Made by a program: the position numbers and the translations under genes. The notes below the pieces were generated by a model. It saw nothing but the letters and a program-made list of their open reading frames with translations. It searched no databases and was not told the DNA's origin. Positions 7,981-10,148 of a DNA stretch of 10,148 nucleotides are shown here, piece after piece; position 1 is the stretch's first letter, and each line of letters begins with the position of its first letter. The stretch comes from Gallionellaceae bacterium (lineage in GTDB: Bacteria > Pseudomonadota > Gammaproteobacteria > Burkholderiales > Gallionellaceae): the NCBI GenBank assembly GCA_003151655.1, contig PLYB01000281.1:4672-14819 (forward strand), in the 5' to 3' direction.

Positions 7981-8364
7981 CTATTTTTTATTTATGCACG
8001 CCTTGATCTTCTGCAGAACGCTGCCCGCAGTAAGCGGCTTGACCACAAAGCCGGAAGCACCTTTTTGAATCGCATCTTTGACCTTGTCTATCGTTGAGTC
8101 GCTGCTCACCATCATCACCTTTGCAGTCGGATTTATTGTGCGAATTTCAACCAGTGCCTGCAAACCATCCATTTTAGGCATATTGATGTCGAGCAACGTC
8201 AGATGCGGCTTAAGTGACGCATATTTTACGACTGCATCCTCGCCGTTCATTGCCTGCCCTATCACCTTATATTCGCCACTATCATCCAGAATGCTTTTCA
8301 GCATCATTCTCAATATGGCATCATCATCGGCAACCAGCACTGAATATTTTCCAGCATCATTCAT
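7981..8364 (-). CDS. Stand-alone CheY-like receiver protein
   Basis: 127 residues, the length of a single receiver domain with no output domain. The full acidic pocket is present: Asp13-14-15, phospho-Asp59 (LLDINMPKMDG), Ser87 at the end of strand 4 (VMMVSSD) and Lys109 (VVKPL). The ATG is preceded by GGAACGGAA about 7 bases upstream on the minus strand, a reasonable ribosome site. It follows the PilZ gene on the same strand after 62 bases, so the two are probably co-transcribed. Likely a phosphate-controlled interaction protein (motor switch, PilZ partner or phosphate sink) fed by the nearby kinases; which role is not visible. It lacks sequence cues that would name it cheY proper, and no other chemotaxis genes are in the window. 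Confidence 0.92.
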   Translation of the reverse strand: MNDAGKYSVLVADDDAILRMMLKSILDDSGEYKVIGQAMNGEDAVVKYASLKPHLTLLDINMPKMDGLQALVEIRTINPTAKVMMVSSDSTIDKVKDAIQKGASGFVVKPLTAGSVLQKIKACINKK

Positions 8365-8426
8365 AATGTTTTCCGTTCCGCTTACTCTTGTTTTATTATT
8401 GCCAGCGCCAACCCGGCATACATAGG

Positions 8427-8828
8427 TTATCGATTAACCTTGGGCTGATCCCGCAGGGCAATTTCAAGGAAATGCGCCTTATCGTCTTTGAAACTAATAA
8501 ACTGTAAACCTGTTCTATAATTTTGACTCTCCGAGCTTAGTACAGTATGAATAATGCGAGCTTCAATTTCAATTATTTTCTCTTGCTGGTTATCGCGATA
8601 CCATGGCAACGCCAGCAACACTTTTACACTACCATCCTTAAAAATGTTGTGTTGTGACAAAAAGCTGGTTCCACTTGCAGAAACCTCAAAAGTTCGTCCC
8701 TGAAAAAGCTCGTTTTTCCCGTTTTTTTCATACAAGATCCCGATCTTCCAATGAACTGCGTAGCGCGGTGCCCGATACGCAGGATCCGCAGGTCTAATAT
8801 TGGCGTAGGACAAATTTTTAATACTCAT
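8427..8828 (-). CDS. PilZ-domain protein, probable c-di-GMP receptor with non-canonical motifs
   Basis: 133 residues consisting of little more than one PilZ-like barrel. The region YRAPRYAVHW (18-27) occupies the place of the N-terminal RxxxR motif, EVSASG (48-53) the place of (D/N)xSxxG, and YRTGLQFISF near the end is the usual closing strand. The first Arg of RxxxR appears replaced by Tyr18 (an Arg is present one residue later), and the D/N of the second motif is Glu48, so ligand binding may be weak or altered. It is upstream of the CheY-like gene in a likely operon and within a c-di-GMP enzyme cluster, which supports the family call. No signal peptide or membrane segment is seen. The ribosome site before the ATG is poor. 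Confidence 0.72.
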   Translation of the reverse strand: MSIKNLSYANIRPADPAYRAPRYAVHWKIGILYEKNGKNELFQGRTFEVSASGTSFLSQHNIFKDGSVKVLLALPWYRDNQQEKIIEIEARIIHTVLSSESQNYRTGLQFISFKDDKAHFLEIALRDQPKVNR

Positions 8829-8886
8829 AGCTCAGCTTATACTCTTAGTTCAGCCTTAAATACGCGATGCACCGCGTGTCTTTCAC

Positions 8887-8919
8887 CCAATACAGTTGCA
8901 ATGTCTTAAACTGTGTTGG
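8887..8919 (+). other. Inverted repeat, 11-bp stem hairpin
   Basis: CCAATACAGTT (8887-8897) and AACTGTGTTGG (8909-8919) pair over all 11 positions, one being a U-G pair when read as plus-strand RNA, around an 11-base loop. There is no T-tract after it, so it is not a standard terminator. It could be an operator, a structured leader element or a mobile-element end. The role is unknown. Confidence 0.6.
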
Positions 8920-9098
8920 TCGTCGCGGATTCAGGTTCAAAACGCAACCGCAAGGAACGGCTCGGCCTAGCTAACTTTCACTTCGACACAATATCTCAAA
9001 ATCGGCACTAAATCCAAGCACTTTTTTCTTACCATTACCCCAAATTGTCCATTAGTCCGAACGGGTTATTCCTTTAAGCGAGCCCTTCGGCCCCGGAA

Positions 9099-9118
9099 AC
9101 CAATATGCAAATATTGGT
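9099..9118. promoter_or_regulatory. Palindrome upstream of the diguanylate cyclase gene, possible operator
   Basis: ACCAATAT and ATATTGGT form a perfect 8-bp inverted repeat around GCAA, centred about 80 bases before the chosen ATG at 9189. The size and symmetry suit a dimeric regulator site near a promoter. No matching regulator is encoded in the window and no second copy was seen, so the operator role is inference. Confidence 0.4.
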
Positions 9119-9173
9119 ATGGTAGAAATTTAAGTTGAGTCATAATTCATCCTCAAAATTCTTATGTGAATTA

Positions 9174-9179
9174 AGGAAG
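9174..9179 (+). promoter_or_regulatory. Ribosome binding site deciding the diguanylate cyclase start
   Basis: AGGAAG lies 9 bases before ATG 9189. The longer alternative frame from TTG at 9135 has no comparable purine-rich site and would add 18 residues before the receiver domain that look like no known domain, so the ATG is preferred. Confidence 0.7.
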
Positions 9180-9188
9180 CGGTTTTCT

Positions 9189-10106
9189 ATGGTTGAACCA
9201 GTGAAAAGCAAAGACAAGAGACCGCTCATCCTGATCGTTGATGACACCCCTCTTTATATTCTCCTGCTGGAAGAAGCGTTGCGTAAAGAATACCGTATCA
9301 GAGTAGCCAACAGCGGCAAGGCTGCCTTTGATATCATCGCAAAAATCGGCGCCCCGGATTTAATTTTGCTTGACGTGATGATGCCGGAAATGGACGGTTA
9401 TGAAGTCTGCCGTCGCCTGAAACGCTCCCCCGAAACCAACAACATTCCCGTGATATTTGTTACTGCCAAAAGCGATGTGTCGGATGAAGAGCTTGGCCTG
9501 AAACTTGGGGCGGCGGATTACATCGCGAAGCCTTTTCACTTGCCTATTGTGGTGGCACGTGTGAAAAATCATATCAATTTCAAGATAAAAACTGATTTGC
9601 TGGAATCGCAAGCCATGCTTGATGGCCTGACCAGCATCCCTAATCGGCGTCGATTTGATGAAACACTGGAAAACGAGTGGAAACGTGCGCAACGCTCCGA
9701 CACGCCGCTATCGCTAATCATGGCAGACATCGACTTTTTTAAACAATATAACGACAACTACGGCCACGGCGTAGGCGATGACTGCCTGCGAAAAGTGGCC
9801 TCCTCGCTGGCTAACTCAGTTGACCGCCCTTCCGATTTAGTTGCGCGCTACGGCGGTGAGGAGTTCGCCATTATCCTGCCGGGAACAGACATTGAGGGAG
9901 CGAGGGTCATCGCCGAGCATTTTCGGAGCAATGTGGAAGGCATGCGGATTCCGCATGAATACTCGGCATCCGCAGATACAGTCACATTGAGCATGGGATT
10001 AGCCAGTTGCATACCCGACATGCAGGCATCGTCCAGCGAATTACTCAGACAGGCCGATGAAATGCTTTACCAAGCCAAGAAAGCAGGACGCAACCGGGTG
10101 TGTTAA
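9189..10106 (+). CDS. Response regulator with GGDEF domain, probable diguanylate cyclase
   Basis: 305 residues from the ATG at 9189. The N-terminal receiver (about 12-130) has DD 18-19, phospho-Asp62 (LLDVMMPEMDG), Thr in FVTAKS and Lys114 (AKP). The GGDEF domain follows: LDGLTSIPNRRRF, the metal-site motif ADIDFFKQYND, and active-site GGEEF at 222-226. RPSD at 213-216 sits exactly five residues before GGEEF, the classic inhibitory I-site, so feedback inhibition by c-di-GMP is expected. It should make c-di-GMP from two GTP when phosphorylated (single-receiver, WspR-like layout). Its receiver resembles that of the HD-GYP protein (DEELG, PIVVARVK and MMPEMDGYEVCRRLK are shared), hinting at a common phosphodonor. 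It is transcribed away from the PilZ operon. Confidence 0.95.
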   Translation: MVEPVKSKDKRPLILIVDDTPLYILLLEEALRKEYRIRVANSGKAAFDIIAKIGAPDLILLDVMMPEMDGYEVCRRLKRSPETNNIPVIFVTAKSDVSDEELGLKLGAADYIAKPFHLPIVVARVKNHINFKIKTDLLESQAMLDGLTSIPNRRRFDETLENEWKRAQRSDTPLSLIMADIDFFKQYNDNYGHGVGDDCLRKVASSLANSVDRPSDLVARYGGEEFAIILPGTDIEGARVIAEHFRSNVEGMRIPHEYSASADTVTLSMGLASCIPDMQASSSELLRQADEMLYQAKKAGRNRVC

Positions 10107-10126
10107 CCTAAAAACGGCGATTAATC

Positions 10127-10148
10127 CACGAAAAACACGAAAGGCACG
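10127..10148. repeat. Start of a CACGAAA-type 9-bp tandem repeat, cut by the window end
   Basis: CACG begins at 10127, 10136 and 10145, giving units CACGAAAAA, CACGAAAGG and CACG... with a 9-base period, starting 21 bases after the diguanylate cyclase stop. Short CACGAAA-rich repeats of this kind occur between genes in various proteobacteria (from memory, unsearched). Its full length lies outside. Confidence 0.5.

Larger units (their letters stand above)
8829..9188. other. 360-bp divergent intergenic region with inverted repeats
   Basis: This lies between the minus-strand PilZ start and the plus-strand diguanylate cyclase start, so it should hold promoters for both. I see no convincing -35/-10 pair on either strand and no coding frame of interest. 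It contains ACGCG/CGCGT arms at 8862-8877, the hairpin at 8887-8919 and the palindrome at 9099-9118. Base composition is more AT-rich than the kinase genes. Confidence 0.6.

Noticed and set aside
9135..9188. TTG-initiated N-terminal extension of the diguanylate cyclase
   Set aside because: The ATG at 9189 has a good AGGAAG site 9 bases upstream and starts just before the receiver domain; the extension has neither support.

Overview
The window is a signal-transduction cluster from a Gram-negative bacterium. All supported genes are two-component or cyclic-di-GMP proteins: multi-domain hybrid kinases, an HD-GYP phosphodiesterase, a stand-alone receiver, a PilZ protein and a GGDEF diguanylate cyclase. 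The domain style, the moderate GC content of the large genes and the palindromic repeat families point to a proteobacterium, most likely a betaproteobacterium. That placement is inference; no rRNA or housekeeping gene is present to confirm it.

Layout. Positions 1-2223 (+) hold the C-terminal half of a hybrid histidine kinase whose sensor half and phospho-accepting His lie just upstream of the window. A 101-bp gap follows, holding a possible 30-codon ORF that overlaps the next start codon. Positions 2325-6794 (+) encode a complete 1489-residue hybrid kinase: two membrane segments around a dCACHE-like periplasmic sensor, three PAS domains, HisKA, HATPase, two receivers and an HPt domain. Its last ~750 residues are a close paralogue of the first kinase. 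Nine bases later, 6804-7898 (+) encodes a receiver/HD-GYP protein. On the minus strand, 8828-8427 (PilZ) and 8364-7981 (CheY-like receiver) form a probable two-gene operon. After a 360-bp non-coding divergent region, 9189-10106 (+) encodes a receiver/GGDEF diguanylate cyclase.

How they may work together. The two kinases carry all the parts of a His-Asp-His-Asp phosphorelay. Their HPt domains could phosphorylate the receivers of the HD-GYP enzyme (breaks c-di-GMP), the GGDEF enzyme (makes c-di-GMP) and the small CheY-like protein. The PilZ protein could read c-di-GMP. No DNA-binding output domain is encoded in the window, so the output is probably post-translational (c-di-GMP, motility, surface behaviour). 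Partner choice is inferred from gene proximity only.

The most unusual sequence feature is a ~100-bp element at 6072-6172. It contains two perfect 10-bp hairpins between inverted outer arms and is inserted in frame in the kinase gene, so it is translated as the linker between the second receiver and the HPt domain. The paralogous site in the first kinase carries what looks like a decayed remnant.
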